From: an uncultured Poribacteria bacterium
GTDB lineage: Bacteria; Poribacteria; WGA-4E; PCPOR2b
DNA: 64,000 bases
Direction of reading: 5' to 3'
NCBI GenBank assembly: GCA_958296125.1
Contig: OY282444.1
Coordinates: forward strand, 2,761,623 to 2,825,622
The notes below the pieces were generated by a model. That model did no database searches. It was not told the DNA's origin and saw only the letters and a program-made list of their open reading frames with translations. Made by a program: the position numbers and the translations under genes. Below are positions 27,921 to 36,513 of this stretch, piece after piece (position 1 is the stretch's first letter; each line of letters opens with the position of its first letter).

Positions 27921-28636
27921 TCTTCGGCGTTGTCCTCGGGGGTGTAACCTATCTCTTTTCGGGCGTTCTCAATATCCCAGTAAGCGCGTGTATTATTCGA
28001 GATACCGTAGTAGATACCGAACTTCACCGACGTTGCCTCAATGCTCCGTTTGGTCAACTGTACCATATCTCGGTGGCTTAACCAAGTGGACAGGATCCGG
28101 TCGCTTGTCCGGTTCTGCACTGACTCCACCGGTTGAAATGTGCCAATCCGTAAGCAGTGCACCGACAGCCCGAATTCATCGACATAGTATCTGCCCAATG
28201 CTTCACCGTAGGCTTTGCTAGCACCGTAGTGGCTATCAGGTCGCACCGGCATTTCGGGTGTTGTATAAATGCCCTCTGTTTCATAGAATCCGGTCACATG
28301 GTTAGTGCTGGCAAAAATCACTTGAGGTGTGCCGGTTCGATGGGCTGCTTCGTAGATGCAATAAGTGCCTAGGATGTTGTTCTCGTAGACCGATTCAAAC
28401 GATGCGCCGACTTCCGGATCTCCAGCCATGTGAACGACCGAATCCACACTGTCTACAACCTCCACCATTTTGTCAAGATCCTTGATGCTCGCCACATAGA
28501 CCTCTTCCCCCGGTGCTGCCGGTAGGACAGTCCTGTGATAGAGGAGCCGCAAATCGTAATCTTCTTTTAACCCATCCCGCAGCACCCGCCCAATGCGGCC
28601 CGCCGCGCCTGTGATAAGTACCTTTTTCCGTTTCAT
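27911..28636 (-). CDS. NAD-dependent uronate dehydrogenase-like epimerase/dehydratase-family protein
   Basis: Extended-SDR Rossmann protein, 241 aa. The cofactor motif is TGAAGRIG (9-16), the catalytic Tyr137-x3-Lys141 lies in HYGASKAYGEA, and the stretches ASTNHVTGFYE and RPDSHYG match bacterial uronate dehydrogenases, which oxidise D-glucuronate or D-galacturonate to aldarolactones. It is a little shorter than the roughly 265-aa characterised enzymes. The SMP-30 lactonase gene 0.5 kb away would suit the next step. The substrate is inferred from similarity of motifs. Confidence 0.8.
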   Translation of the reverse strand: MKRKKVLITGAAGRIGRVLRDGLKEDYDLRLLYHRTVLPAAPGEEVYVASIKDLDKMVEVVDSVDSVVHMAGDPEVGASFESVYENNILGTYCIYEAAHRTGTPQVIFASTNHVTGFYETEGIYTTPEMPVRPDSHYGASKAYGEALGRYYVDEFGLSVHCLRIGTFQPVESVQNRTSDRILSTWLSHRDMVQLTKRSIEATSVKFGIYYGISNNTRAYWDIENARKEIGYTPEDNAEDYA

Positions 28637-29164
28637 CTCTGTTTCCCTTTCTGATCTTTCATTAAACTAACCTAAGTTGCTAGTTGGATATCCATGGAAG
28701 CTCCACTCAAGTTGCCACCTGACAATTACAATCCAATCTATTGCGCTTCTCCCCGATAAGATTGGAAGTCAAATTCCCGCTTCAATCGTGCTGTCAAATG
28801 TCAACACGCCTTAGCAACTTGCGTTAAATTAAGAATAGATTTAGTACACATTATTTATTGTCCCATCTGATCTGCATAAAGTCAAGCGTATATCCGGTAG
28901 AAATATACAAATGAGAGGCTGGCTGAATACGCTGCGAGAAAATTATGTCAATTTTCTCAAACAAAAACGAGTATTCATTGAGATAATACCCACTGATGCG
29001 CGATAAAATCGGATTTGATGCGTACCACGTGTGGGTCTTTCCTGCTTTCCTGGATTTTTGCTGCCAACTGTTTTTCATTGACATTTTCGCGCAAGCCGAT
29101 ATAATGTCAAACGGATTCCACTTGCCATATATCTATACAAACTTATCAACGGAGGTAATAAACT
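28637..29164. other. Divergent intergenic region (528 bp)
   Basis: No supported gene. It contains dispersed repeat D (about 28795-28827, AATGTCAACACGCCTTAGCA) and an AT-rich stretch from 28830. It separates the uronate-dehydrogenase-like gene from the lactonase gene, so both promoters should be here. Confidence 0.5.
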
Positions 29165-30022
29165 GTGGCACTTCTTGATACAGAGACCCAGGTCTCTGTT
29201 TTGATTGGCGGTTTTACGGGCGGATTGGACCATCCTGAATGTATCAGTTGGGGCTGCGATGGCTTTGCGTATGCCGGCGGCGAATTGGGTCAGGTATACC
29301 GAATCAACATAGAGCAGCGGGAATTTGAAGAGTTTGCCAATACCGGCGGATTCGTAGGAGGAATTGCCCAGGACGGGAAACACCACCTGTATGTTTGTAG
29401 TGGCGGCGTTAAGCGAGTTGAACCAGATGGGACCGTGAGCGTCTACTGCGATGGTACTGATGAGCAGTCGCTCAATGGAGCCAATTACCCTGTATTTGAT
29501 CGCCACGGCAATCTGTATGTATCCCACTCCGGCGGGTGGAAAGAGGATAACGGTTGCATCTTTCGGATTGCCCCGGGTGGAAAGGGTGAGGTCTGGTGTC
29601 GTAGTCTAGCTCAGTTTCCGAACGGTTTGGCAATGGACCCGGCGGGCACATACCTCTATGTCGCTATGAGTCTGAATCCACCGCGCGTTGACCGCGTTGA
29701 AATCAAAGGGGAGGCCAGTGCCGGCGAGGTTGAAACGCTGGTCCACTTACCGGAGACGGTGCCAGACGGATTGGCGTTTGATACCGAGGGAAACTTGTAC
29801 ATCTCCTGCTACCGGCCCGATCGCATCTACCGCCTGACACCGGGTGGGCAGCTCGACGTGCTGGCAGAAGATTACGAAGGCACAGCGATTGCTGCCCCAA
29901 CGAATGTCGCCTTTTGTGGTCAGCACCGAGATCTCTTTCTCAGCGCGAACTTGGGACGCTGGCACATTACGCACTACGATTTGGGAAAGACAGGAATGCC
30001 ATTGAACTACCCGGATATCTAA
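29165..30022 (+). CDS. SMP-30/gluconolactonase-family lactonase
   Basis: Six-bladed beta-propeller lactonase, 285 aa, hydrolysing sugar lactones to acids with a single divalent metal. Family features: LDHPECISWG with the first-blade Glu, NGLAMDPAGTYLYVA with the conserved Asn, and VPDGLAFDTEGNLYISC with the catalytic Asp. The start is a GTG, supported by GGAGGTAA 6 nt upstream. No signal peptide is seen, so it is cytoplasmic. Together with the uronate dehydrogenase-like gene it could open aldarolactones. Confidence 0.9.
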   Translation: MALLDTETQVSVLIGGFTGGLDHPECISWGCDGFAYAGGELGQVYRINIEQREFEEFANTGGFVGGIAQDGKHHLYVCSGGVKRVEPDGTVSVYCDGTDEQSLNGANYPVFDRHGNLYVSHSGGWKEDNGCIFRIAPGGKGEVWCRSLAQFPNGLAMDPAGTYLYVAMSLNPPRVDRVEIKGEASAGEVETLVHLPETVPDGLAFDTEGNLYISCYRPDRIYRLTPGGQLDVLAEDYEGTAIAAPTNVAFCGQHRDLFLSANLGRWHITHYDLGKTGMPLNYPDI

Positions 30023-30068
30023 AAAAACTGTACCCGTTCCGCTAAACCCGGCTATAGCTTTGACAGTC

Positions 30069-30188
30069 TTAGGGCCTGTTTGAAAAGCCATCCCCGATAA
30101 GATCGGGATTCAGAGCAACATGACATATCGGGGGGCAAGATGCCCCACCTACGGGGACGGGGGTGCTCTTTTTAAAACAGGTTCTAAC
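30069..30188. mobile_element. 120-bp MITE-like element with terminal inverted repeats
   Basis: The left end TTAGGGCCTGTTTGAAAAG and the inverse of the right end TTAGAACCTGTTTTAAAAAG match over about 20 bp with few differences. The interior holds the hairpin GGGGCA-AGA-TGCCCC (about 30132-30146) and a copy of dispersed repeat E. It has no coding capacity and lies between two catabolic genes. Confidence 0.5.
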
Positions 30189-30211
30189 AAAAAATATGGA
30201 AAATTATCAAG

Positions 30212-30976
30212 ATGAGAACTAACTGGGTCCGAGAAAAAATTCGCTCCGGTCAACCGACCATCGGTTGCTTCATGGGGTTGGGCAGTCCAAACCTTGCTGA
30301 GCTCTTGGCACATGCTGGGTATGATTGGCTGGTTATCGAAACGGAACACAACGCACTAGATTCCGCTCAGATTGAGCACATGCTCATGGCAATGAACGGA
30401 ACCGAAACTATCCCCATTGTCCGCATTCCTTCTGCTCATCCGGTCTTCATCCAACGGGCGTTGGACATAGGTGGCATGGGAATTCTTGTGCCGATGGTAA
30501 AGACGGCTGATGAAGCACAAGCTATCGTCGATGCTACACGCTATCCGCCGCAAGGCACGCGCGGTTGGGGACCATTGCGTGCCTCGCAATACACCCTTGA
30601 CAATGAGGATTATTTCTACCGGGCGAATGATAATATACTTGTCTGCTTGCTTCTTGAGACCAAAGAGGCGGTGGAGAATCTAGAGGCGATTGGGACTGTA
30701 CCTGGGGTCGATGTATTATATATCGGTATGTGGGATCTGTGCCTGTCGATGGGATTGAACCCGCTGCACATGCCGTTTCCAGAGACTGATGCTGTCATCG
30801 AACGGGCCCTGGAGGTTAGCCGCGAGATCGATGTTGCTATCGGAGTCGGGGAGAGCACACCAGGACAATTGCAGAGGCGACAAGCACAAGGTTTCACTGT
30901 TTTGGGTTATGGCCCCGATTACTACCTGCTTTTACAGGCGGCCCGCGCAGGGTTAGAGGCCTTCAAGCGGTCATAG
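30212..30976 (+). CDS. HpcH/HpaI-family aldolase
   Basis: Class II (metal-dependent) aldolase of 254 aa with a TIM-barrel fold, cleaving 2-keto-3-deoxy sugar acids to pyruvate and an aldehyde. Features: IETEHN with the catalytic His, VRIPS, RYPPQGTRGWGP, and the metal ligands Glu in LLLETKEAVEN and Asp in IGMWDL. The usual Gln before the metal Glu is Leu here, and the IGPNDLS loop reads IGMWDLC, so the active site is somewhat divergent. It fits after the sugar-acid dehydratases of this region. Confidence 0.9.
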   Translation: MRTNWVREKIRSGQPTIGCFMGLGSPNLAELLAHAGYDWLVIETEHNALDSAQIEHMLMAMNGTETIPIVRIPSAHPVFIQRALDIGGMGILVPMVKTADEAQAIVDATRYPPQGTRGWGPLRASQYTLDNEDYFYRANDNILVCLLLETKEAVENLEAIGTVPGVDVLYIGMWDLCLSMGLNPLHMPFPETDAVIERALEVSREIDVAIGVGESTPGQLQRRQAQGFTVLGYGPDYYLLLQAARAGLEAFKRS

Positions 30977-30990
30977 AAATAGGGGGATTG

Positions 30991-31011
30991 CCCCGGCGCG
31001 CGGCACCGGGG
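30991..31011 (+). terminator. GC-rich hairpin after the HpaI aldolase gene
   Basis: CCCCGG (30991-30996) and CCGGGG (31006-31011) form a stem with a 9-nt loop, 15 bp after the stop codon. There is no T-run, so it may be a weak or bidirectional terminator between convergent genes. Confidence 0.35.
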
Positions 31012-31100
31012 TTAAGTAAAATATTACGGTTCTCCCGCATGAGCATCATAATCATCACGGAGACCAATACGACCAAGCCAACGTAGAAACGGATCCGAGG

Positions 31101-32342
31101 TCAATGCTTCAAGTGTTGACCCTTGTGGCGGCGACAATAATAGTGCCCACCGTAATGGACTTCGTAGATGTACTCATAAACTGCTTCCGAAACACGCCGT
31201 AGCGTATCGGATCGATGTTGTACCCATACTGAAAAAGCTTGGGAACGGTTGCGATGATTGGTTTTGGTCTGGTCTTCAATCAGGCCGGTAAAGATGTAAA
31301 CCCGCTGTTTTCCCTGCGAATCGGTGATCGCCAAGATGCCGCTGTCGGCGACTAGACCGTAAACGGTCCCGGTCTTATGGTACACATGGACGTTTGACGG
31401 AATACAGGTTTTATCGTGGATGCGATCGCCGTTGGGAAGTCCTAGATAGTATTTCATCTTGTTTGAATACGGCAGGTTCCCAAGCCACAACTGGTTGTAA
31501 AACTTATTCAGTTCGTGTGCCGAAGTTGTGTTTCGATAAGTTCTGCCGCCATTGGGAATATATTCAACGATACGAGTCTGCTTGAAATAGGGATAGTTCC
31601 GTTTTAGGATTCGATCCACGCTGCGCGGGCCACCGAGCAATCTTATGAAATAGTTGGTTGATGTGTTAGCGCTTTTCTGAATCATTTGACGGAGCTGGCT
31701 GCGATTCCGAGAGGTATGCTGGAGTCTTTCGTGTTTCACCTCATGAAAATAAGCGAGCATAATAAAATTCTTGATTAGCGAAGCAGCCATCATTGTTCGG
31801 TCTTCGTTGATTGAAACCACTTTTTTCTGTTGGGTCACATCGTAGACAACAAAGCTGGTTCGGTCTGTATTTTCCAATCTACCCTTGCGCCGAAGCCCTT
31901 TGATGTATTGATCAATATTCGCCTCAAGGTTTGAATCCAAGGTGGGGTCCGATCTGTGCGGTTTAAATCTTCGCCTGCTTGGCATAGACCGGTAATTCCG
32001 ATCAGGAATTGGGTAGGCCGCTGCATTCCCTTCCTGTTTTGTTATACCTGTTTGATGCAGTAGCTTTGCATGATGCCCTGCTAACCGACGGATTGCCTCG
32101 TAACTGCCATCCCGATCGTAGATAACGCCATACAGACCCTTCTGGTTCTGTACCACCTTGATCTGCTTTGCGACACTCGGACCTAACACCTGCTTGACCT
32201 TGCTGGCATATACTTTGGCGGTCTGTTGCTTCGTCGCCCAGAAGTAGCTTACATCATAAGTTCTAACTGCGAATGATACAGACACGGGTAGTAGGAAACT
32301 GATTAAACAACAAATGAATAAATGCGTGTGTATTTTTATCAT
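31101..32342 (-). CDS. Class A beta-lactamase-like serine hydrolase, exported
   Basis: Predicted exported penicillin-interacting enzyme or beta-lactamase-fold hydrolase, about 413 aa. It has a signal peptide (MIKIHTHLFICCLISF...SFA), a segment at about 27-97 with a SPOR-like pattern, a basic linker, and the catalytic domain with SLIK (Ser188-x-x-Lys191), SAN (224-226) and KTG (323-325). No clear ExxLN glutamate motif was found, so true beta-lactamase activity is uncertain. The start is the ATG that gives a normal signal peptide; an ATG 42 bp upstream is also open. Neither has a strong ribosome-binding site. Confidence 0.82.
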   Translation of the reverse strand: MIKIHTHLFICCLISFLLPVSVSFAVRTYDVSYFWATKQQTAKVYASKVKQVLGPSVAKQIKVVQNQKGLYGVIYDRDGSYEAIRRLAGHHAKLLHQTGITKQEGNAAAYPIPDRNYRSMPSRRRFKPHRSDPTLDSNLEANIDQYIKGLRRKGRLENTDRTSFVVYDVTQQKKVVSINEDRTMMAASLIKNFIMLAYFHEVKHERLQHTSRNRSQLRQMIQKSANTSTNYFIRLLGGPRSVDRILKRNYPYFKQTRIVEYIPNGGRTYRNTTSAHELNKFYNQLWLGNLPYSNKMKYYLGLPNGDRIHDKTCIPSNVHVYHKTGTVYGLVADSGILAITDSQGKQRVYIFTGLIEDQTKTNHRNRSQAFSVWVQHRSDTLRRVSEAVYEYIYEVHYGGHYYCRRHKGQHLKH

Positions 32343-32384
32343 AGATAAAAGAATAACGTGGAAAGTACAGCAACGTTTCACCAT

Positions 32385-33022
32385 TTCGTTGACAGGTTCG
32401 CCATTTTTGGTTATGCTATCATCTGAAAATAGTTTGAAACCTCACCGGGGTGCCTCCATTGTACGAATGATCGCACACAAAGGAAGTTTGGTTGGTGATA
32501 GAGGTGAGATGATGTCTCCCTCATTTCACCTTGACTGAGATGAAGGGCACATTTTCTGCAATTCTGCTATTGAATCTGCGTGGTCAATTATGCTATGATA
32601 GCGTAGAGACGCACCAAAATTCCAAAAGTTTAACCAATGAGAGATACTATGTGACGTGAAAATTATAGATTTTTTTCACCGATACGAGATCTATACAAAA
32701 ATCGAGCATGCCTATTATCAACACAGCTTTCTCTTCTCAACGGCGGCACTTCAGTGTTCGCCTGCGGAAAGAATCGAAAAAGTTGGCTGACTACCGCCGA
32801 TGTTTAGGAGCGGAAAGCACACCAACAGGAATCTCTCTGTGTTTCAACCAATAAAGCACGCTTCTTACTGACTCAACGGGTCAAAGCGCAATTAGGTTTC
32901 TGAGTAAATTAGTGAAACGCGTTCCGATTTTCGTGAATTTGCGTTATTTCCAGAATTTCTTGCAGCCACAACCGCGCCAAGTGTAGTTTCCCCAACGAAA
33001 ACGGGAACCTTGGATCGATGCC
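32385..33022. other. Intergenic region (about 640 bp) upstream of the response regulator
   Basis: No supported gene. One sigma70-like promoter on the plus strand at 32570-32599 is listed separately. The rest shows no repeat family recognised elsewhere in the window. Confidence 0.5.
32570..32599 (+). promoter_or_regulatory. Sigma70-like promoter candidate upstream of the NtrC-family gene
   Basis: TTGAAT (32570-32575) and TATGAT (32594-32599) are separated by 18 bp. It would give a 5' leader of about 420 nt before the response regulator gene. Confidence 0.35.
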
Positions 33023-34480
33023 ATGAAACAACAGTTCAAACTAAACATATTAATCATTGACGATGAAGCCAGCATCTGCGAATCGCTACAGGGTGTTTTA
33101 GAAGACGAGGGGTACAACGTTGTAACAGCTTCTAGTGGTGAGATAGGGATTCGCTACCTTGCGAGTGAGCAAATCGACTTGGTGTTTCTGGATATTTTGA
33201 TGCCCGGCGGCTTTGACGGGCTTGAGACACTACGGCGGATTAAGCAAATATCCCTTGATACGGAAGTCATCATGATCACCGGTCACGGTACATTTGAGCT
33301 CGCATTGGAGGCTGGAAGCATGGGTGCGCTCGACTTCTTGGGAAAGCCCCTTTCGCTGGACGTTGTGCTGGCTAAAGTGGAAGAAGCTGCCCAGAAAATT
33401 GAAATCAGGCGCACGCAGCCCACGCAGGAAAGTGACAATTTTGAACGTCCGATTATCGGTACTAGCCGGCCGATGCAGGAAATCTTGGCAAAAATTCGGC
33501 AGGTTTCGCCGACAAATGGGCGTGTCCTCATTACTGGCGAAAGTGGTACTGGAAAGGAATTGGTCGCCTACGCCATTCATAACCTTAGTCTACGCCATAA
33601 AGCCGCTTTTGTCAAAGTAAATTGTGCGGCTATCCCCAAAGATCTCATTGAATCCGAGCTTTTCGGCCATGAGCGTGGAGCATTCACCGGCGCATCAAGT
33701 CGGCGCATCGGAAAATTTGAGCAGGCTGATGGGGGCACAATCTTTCTCGACGAAATTGCCGATATGAGTCCATCAACGCAAGCGAAGGTGCTTCGTGTCC
33801 TTGAGGAACAAGAATTTGAACGGGTTGGTGGCAGGCAAACCCTTCGCGTTGATGCCCGTGTTATCTCTGCGACGAACAAAAATTTGCAGGAGGAGATTCG
33901 GAGTGACAGTTTTCGTGAGGATCTCTACTACCGGTTGAATGTTGTGCCCCTCCACATCCTGCCTTTGCGCGAGCGAGTTACAGACATCCCTTTACTCATC
34001 GATTATTTTTTGTTTCGATTTTGCCGAGAAAACCGGAAACCGAAAATGACGATGCACGAAAACACGCAGGAGGTTCTGAGCAGATACAGCTGGCCCGGCA
34101 ATGTCCGAGAACTTCGCAACGTGATGGAACGGCTTGTCATCTTGTGTCCACGCGAAACCATTGAGGTTGAGGACTTACCCGCAGAACTCTATCGTCGTGG
34201 CGATCAGTTTCAGGTCAGCACAGAGACGCCACTCAGAGAAGCAAAAAACGAATTTGAGCGTTATTTTATCCAAAACTGCCTTCAGACGAACGACTGGAAT
34301 ATCACCGAAACTGCTAGGCAGCTTGGTATTGAGCGCACGAATCTGCATCGCAAGATGCGGCAGTATGATATAAAACGTGAAATGACATTTCAACGTCATG
34401 AAATTCTTTTAGCAGCCACAGCTTACAAGCCTAGCGACAAAAAGAGGAGGAAGTATGGAGATAAAGGTTTACAACAATAA
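33023..34480 (+). CDS. Sigma54-dependent response regulator (NtrC family)
   Basis: Phosphorylation-controlled activator of RNA polymerase-sigma54, 485 aa. Domains: receiver (8-125) with phospho-acceptor Asp57 (FLDILMP); AAA+ domain (140-375) with Walker A GESGTGKE (172-179), the sigma54-contact loop GAFTGA (219-224) and Walker [10 protein letters not shown]-terminal Fis-type helix-turn-helix (about 425-455, [19 protein letters not shown]). A basic tail follows and overlaps rpsU by 26 bp. No histidine kinase gene is nearby, so the partner is unlinked. The ribosome-binding site is weak. Confidence 0.95.
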   Translation: MKQQFKLNILIIDDEASICESLQGVLEDEGYNVVTASSGEIGIRYLASEQIDLVFLDILMPGGFDGLETLRRIKQISLDTEVIMITGHGTFELALEAGSMGALDFLGKPLSLDVVLAKVEEAAQKIEIRRTQPTQESDNFERPIIGTSRPMQEILAKIRQVSPTNGRVLITGESGTGKELVAYAIHNLSLRHKAAFVKVNCAAIPKDLIESELFGHERGAFTGASSRRIGKFEQADGGTIFLDEIADMSPSTQAKVLRVLEEQEFERVGGRQTLRVDARVISATNKNLQEEIRSDSFREDLYYRLNVVPLHILPLRERVTDIPLLIDYFLFRFCRENRKPKMTMHENTQEVLSRYSWPGNVRELRNVMERLVILCPRETIEVEDLPAELYRRGDQFQVSTETPLREAKNEFERYFIQNCLQTNDWNITETARQLGIERTNLHRKMRQYDIKREMTFQRHEILLAATAYKPSDKKRRKYGDKGLQQ

Positions 34481-34649
34481 CGTCGAGAAAGCACTGAGAG
34501 ACTTGAAACGGAAACTCCAGAGGGACGGTTTTATCAGAGAGCTCAGAAACAGACGTTTCTATGAAAAGCCTTCCGAAAAAAGGAATCGAAAACAGAAAGA
34601 AGCAAAGAGAAAAAGGGCAAAAGCTCGGAACTTTGAACGTTGGAGGTAA
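34455..34649 (+). CDS. rpsU: 30S ribosomal protein S21 (RpsU)
   Basis: A 64-aa basic protein. [20 protein letters not shown] and [11 protein letters not shown] match the S21 family, which binds the 30S platform near the anti-Shine-Dalgarno helix. A strong GAGGAGG ribosome-binding site lies within the last codons of the response regulator gene, and the two frames overlap by 26 bp, so their translation is probably coupled. Confidence 0.94.
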   Translation: MEIKVYNNNVEKALRDLKRKLQRDGFIRELRNRRFYEKPSEKRNRKQKEAKRKRAKARNFERWR

Positions 34650-34707
34650 GTGATTGTACAAATAGGGCACTTCACATGACTCGCAATGCGTTAACGGAGA
34701 AATTTCC

Positions 34708-34835
34708 GTCAGCTCCCCAAACCTAGAGGATTGGACGTGTCGCTTGTTCTAGTAGGTTGTGGGAGACACCACTGTGCGGCGGTGCTACACTCTCCCACCA
34801 AGGAAGCTCCCAAGTCTAAAGGCTTGGGTTTCCAC
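34708..34835 (+). ncRNA. Orphan IS200/IS605-type end; omega-RNA-like scaffold without tnpB
   Basis: Three ordered helices: CCAAACCTAGAGGATTGG (34717-34734); GTGGGAGA (34759-34766) with TCTCCCAC (34791-34798), enclosing CACC/GGTG; and CCCAAGTCTAAAGGCTTGGG (34809-34828), preceded by GGAAGCT. The last hairpin with its GAAGCTCCC lead-in is the usual form of the right end of IS605-family elements, whose transcript serves as TnpB guide RNA. No tnpA or tnpB frame exists nearby. It may be a solo end, a non-autonomous palindrome-bearing element, or a domesticated RNA. Confidence 0.5.
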
Positions 34836-34853
34836 ACCTAAAGGAGTTTGTTG

Positions 34854-35891
34854 ATGAATACAATGAAAGCCGCTATTTACACAGGCATCGAACAGATTAG
34901 CATCCAAGAGGTGGAATACACCCCTCCCGCGCCGGGGTACGTCGGGATTGACACCAGGCAGACCGGAATCTGCGGCAGTGACCTCCACAGCTATTTTGGC
35001 CACTGGGATCAATCACATACTCTCGCTGCCGGTCACGAAACCTGCGGCACCGTCATTGAACTGGGTGAAGGTGTCACCGGACTTCAACCGGGCGATAAGG
35101 TTGCCATCGAATTTTTTTCACACTGTGGACGCTGCCTCTACTGCCGAAAAGGCTATTACAATCACTGTCTGGAACGCAAATGGGTTTCACACAATGCCCA
35201 CGGGGGGTTCGCGGAATACACCAATGCCCACATTTCAGGACTCTTTAAGCTGCCAGAAAGCATGAGTTTTGAGGAAGGGGCTTTGGTGGAGCCGCTTGCG
35301 GTCTCCTACCGCGCCGTAGGGCAAGCCAACGCGACCTATCAGGACCGAGTGGCAATCATTGGCGGCGGAACCATCGGACAATTCGCCTTGGCAGCCGCGG
35401 TGGCGGCAAGCGTTAAAGAAACTTTAATCACCGTCAAATATGATCAGCAAGCTCAACTGGCAAAGGAGTTGGGGGCTGATCATGTGGTTCACATTGGTGA
35501 AACGGATTTCAAAGAATATGTCAATGACTTGACGAGTGGCTTGGGGATGGACACCGTGATTGAAACTGTTGGGGGCGGACAGAACTTTGATACTGCGATG
35601 GGCATCGTCCGACGACATGGGACCGTCGTACTTGTTGCAGGGTATTTCGAGCCGCTGGAAGTGGATCTGAGCCGTATCGTCTGGTCGGAGGCAATTGTCA
35701 CCGGCTCCAATTGTTACGGTTACACCGGGATGGATACCGATTTCGATGCAGCGATTGAGCTCATTTCGTCCGGTAAGGTTGATGCAACTAAACTGGTGAC
35801 CCACCGGTTTCCGCTGACAGATGTTGCTGAAGCGTTCAGGGTCTCCGCTGACAAACGCTCCGGTGCAGTCAAGGTGCATTTGTGTCAGTGA
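34854..35891 (+). CDS. Zinc-dependent alcohol/sorbitol dehydrogenase (MDR family)
   Basis: Medium-chain dehydrogenase, 345 aa. The catalytic zinc site is in GICGSDLHSYFGHW with GHETCG. The structural zinc cysteines are in HCGRCLYCRKGYYNHC (four Cys), and the Rossmann motif is IIGGGTIGQFALAAA. It oxidises a polyol or sugar-acid alcohol with NAD(P); L-threonine 3-dehydrogenase or L-idonate dehydrogenase are also possible. The start is the ATG at 34854, with AAAGGAG 7 nt upstream; two in-frame TTG codons precede it. Confidence 0.92.
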   Translation: MNTMKAAIYTGIEQISIQEVEYTPPAPGYVGIDTRQTGICGSDLHSYFGHWDQSHTLAAGHETCGTVIELGEGVTGLQPGDKVAIEFFSHCGRCLYCRKGYYNHCLERKWVSHNAHGGFAEYTNAHISGLFKLPESMSFEEGALVEPLAVSYRAVGQANATYQDRVAIIGGGTIGQFALAAAVAASVKETLITVKYDQQAQLAKELGADHVVHIGETDFKEYVNDLTSGLGMDTVIETVGGGQNFDTAMGIVRRHGTVVLVAGYFEPLEVDLSRIVWSEAIVTGSNCYGYTGMDTDFDAAIELISSGKVDATKLVTHRFPLTDVAEAFRVSADKRSGAVKVHLCQ

Positions 35892-35893
35892 AT

Positions 35894-36493
35894 TTATTGC
35901 CCCCTTAACGCCTGTCGCAATTCGTGGGTCGATTCCGCGAGCGTTCCCCGCAAGTAAAACACAGGGTGTTCCGCACTTCGATTCGGCGGCGGTTCATTGG
36001 CAAGGGCAAGCTTGAGATTGATGAGAGTGGGCCCTGCCTCCGCCAAAATCGACGGTAGCGAAGCATCTAGTGAATCAGGTTCGTCGAATTCATAGAACTT
36101 CTCAAATCCAGCACCGCGTGCAATGGTTGTAAAACTGAAATTCTGTCCTCCCGGTATAGGTTGATTGCCCGTTACCTCATACGAGCCATTTTCGCACACA
36201 AAGAGATAATAGTTATGTGCTGGTTTATTCAACGCTGTTACGGTTGCTAGTGTCCCCAAACACATCAACATGCTACCATCTCCGTTGAGAACAAGCACTT
36301 TTTTATCTGGTCTTGCTAGCGCAATTCCCAACCCGAAGTCCGCTGCGTGTCCCATCGCACTGCCGACAGACGCATAGTCGAGTGGATGCTCTGAAATCTG
36401 TCCCCAAGGTACGGTGACCCCCATCGTGGCGATGACAACCTCGTCTGTGCGGTGCTTCGCAATGATTTTCAGGCATTCCTCCTTATTGAACAT
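35894..36493 (-). CDS. ThDP-binding beta half (sulfopyruvate/phosphonopyruvate decarboxylase beta-like)
   Basis: A 199-aa protein with only the ThDP PP domain. The diphosphate/Mg motif is NGDGSMLMCLGTLATVTALN, ending in ENGSYEVTG, as in ComE-type beta subunits and the C-terminal half of phosphonopyruvate decarboxylase. Such proteins need an alpha (PYR) partner; none is adjacent, although two full-length ThDP enzymes lie within 14 kb. It is transcribed after the DUF4861-like gene with a 20-bp gap and is convergent with the Zn dehydrogenase gene. Confidence 0.82.
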   Translation of the reverse strand: MFNKEECLKIIAKHRTDEVVIATMGVTVPWGQISEHPLDYASVGSAMGHAADFGLGIALARPDKKVLVLNGDGSMLMCLGTLATVTALNKPAHNYYLFVCENGSYEVTGNQPIPGGQNFSFTTIARGAGFEKFYEFDEPDSLDASLPSILAEAGPTLINLKLALANEPPPNRSAEHPVFYLRGTLAESTHELRQALRGQ

Positions 36494-36513
36494 GATTTAA
36501 CTCCTTTTCAGTT

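Noticed and set aside
32314-32538. A 74-codon plus-strand frame across the serine hydrolase start
   Set aside because: It lies antisense to the signal peptide region and has no ribosome-binding site; more likely a chance frame.
35894-36493. Truncated copy of the 22231 or 24708 ThDP enzyme
   Set aside because: The PP motif and length match stand-alone beta subunits of the sulfopyruvate decarboxylase type, and the sequence is not a fragment of either neighbour.
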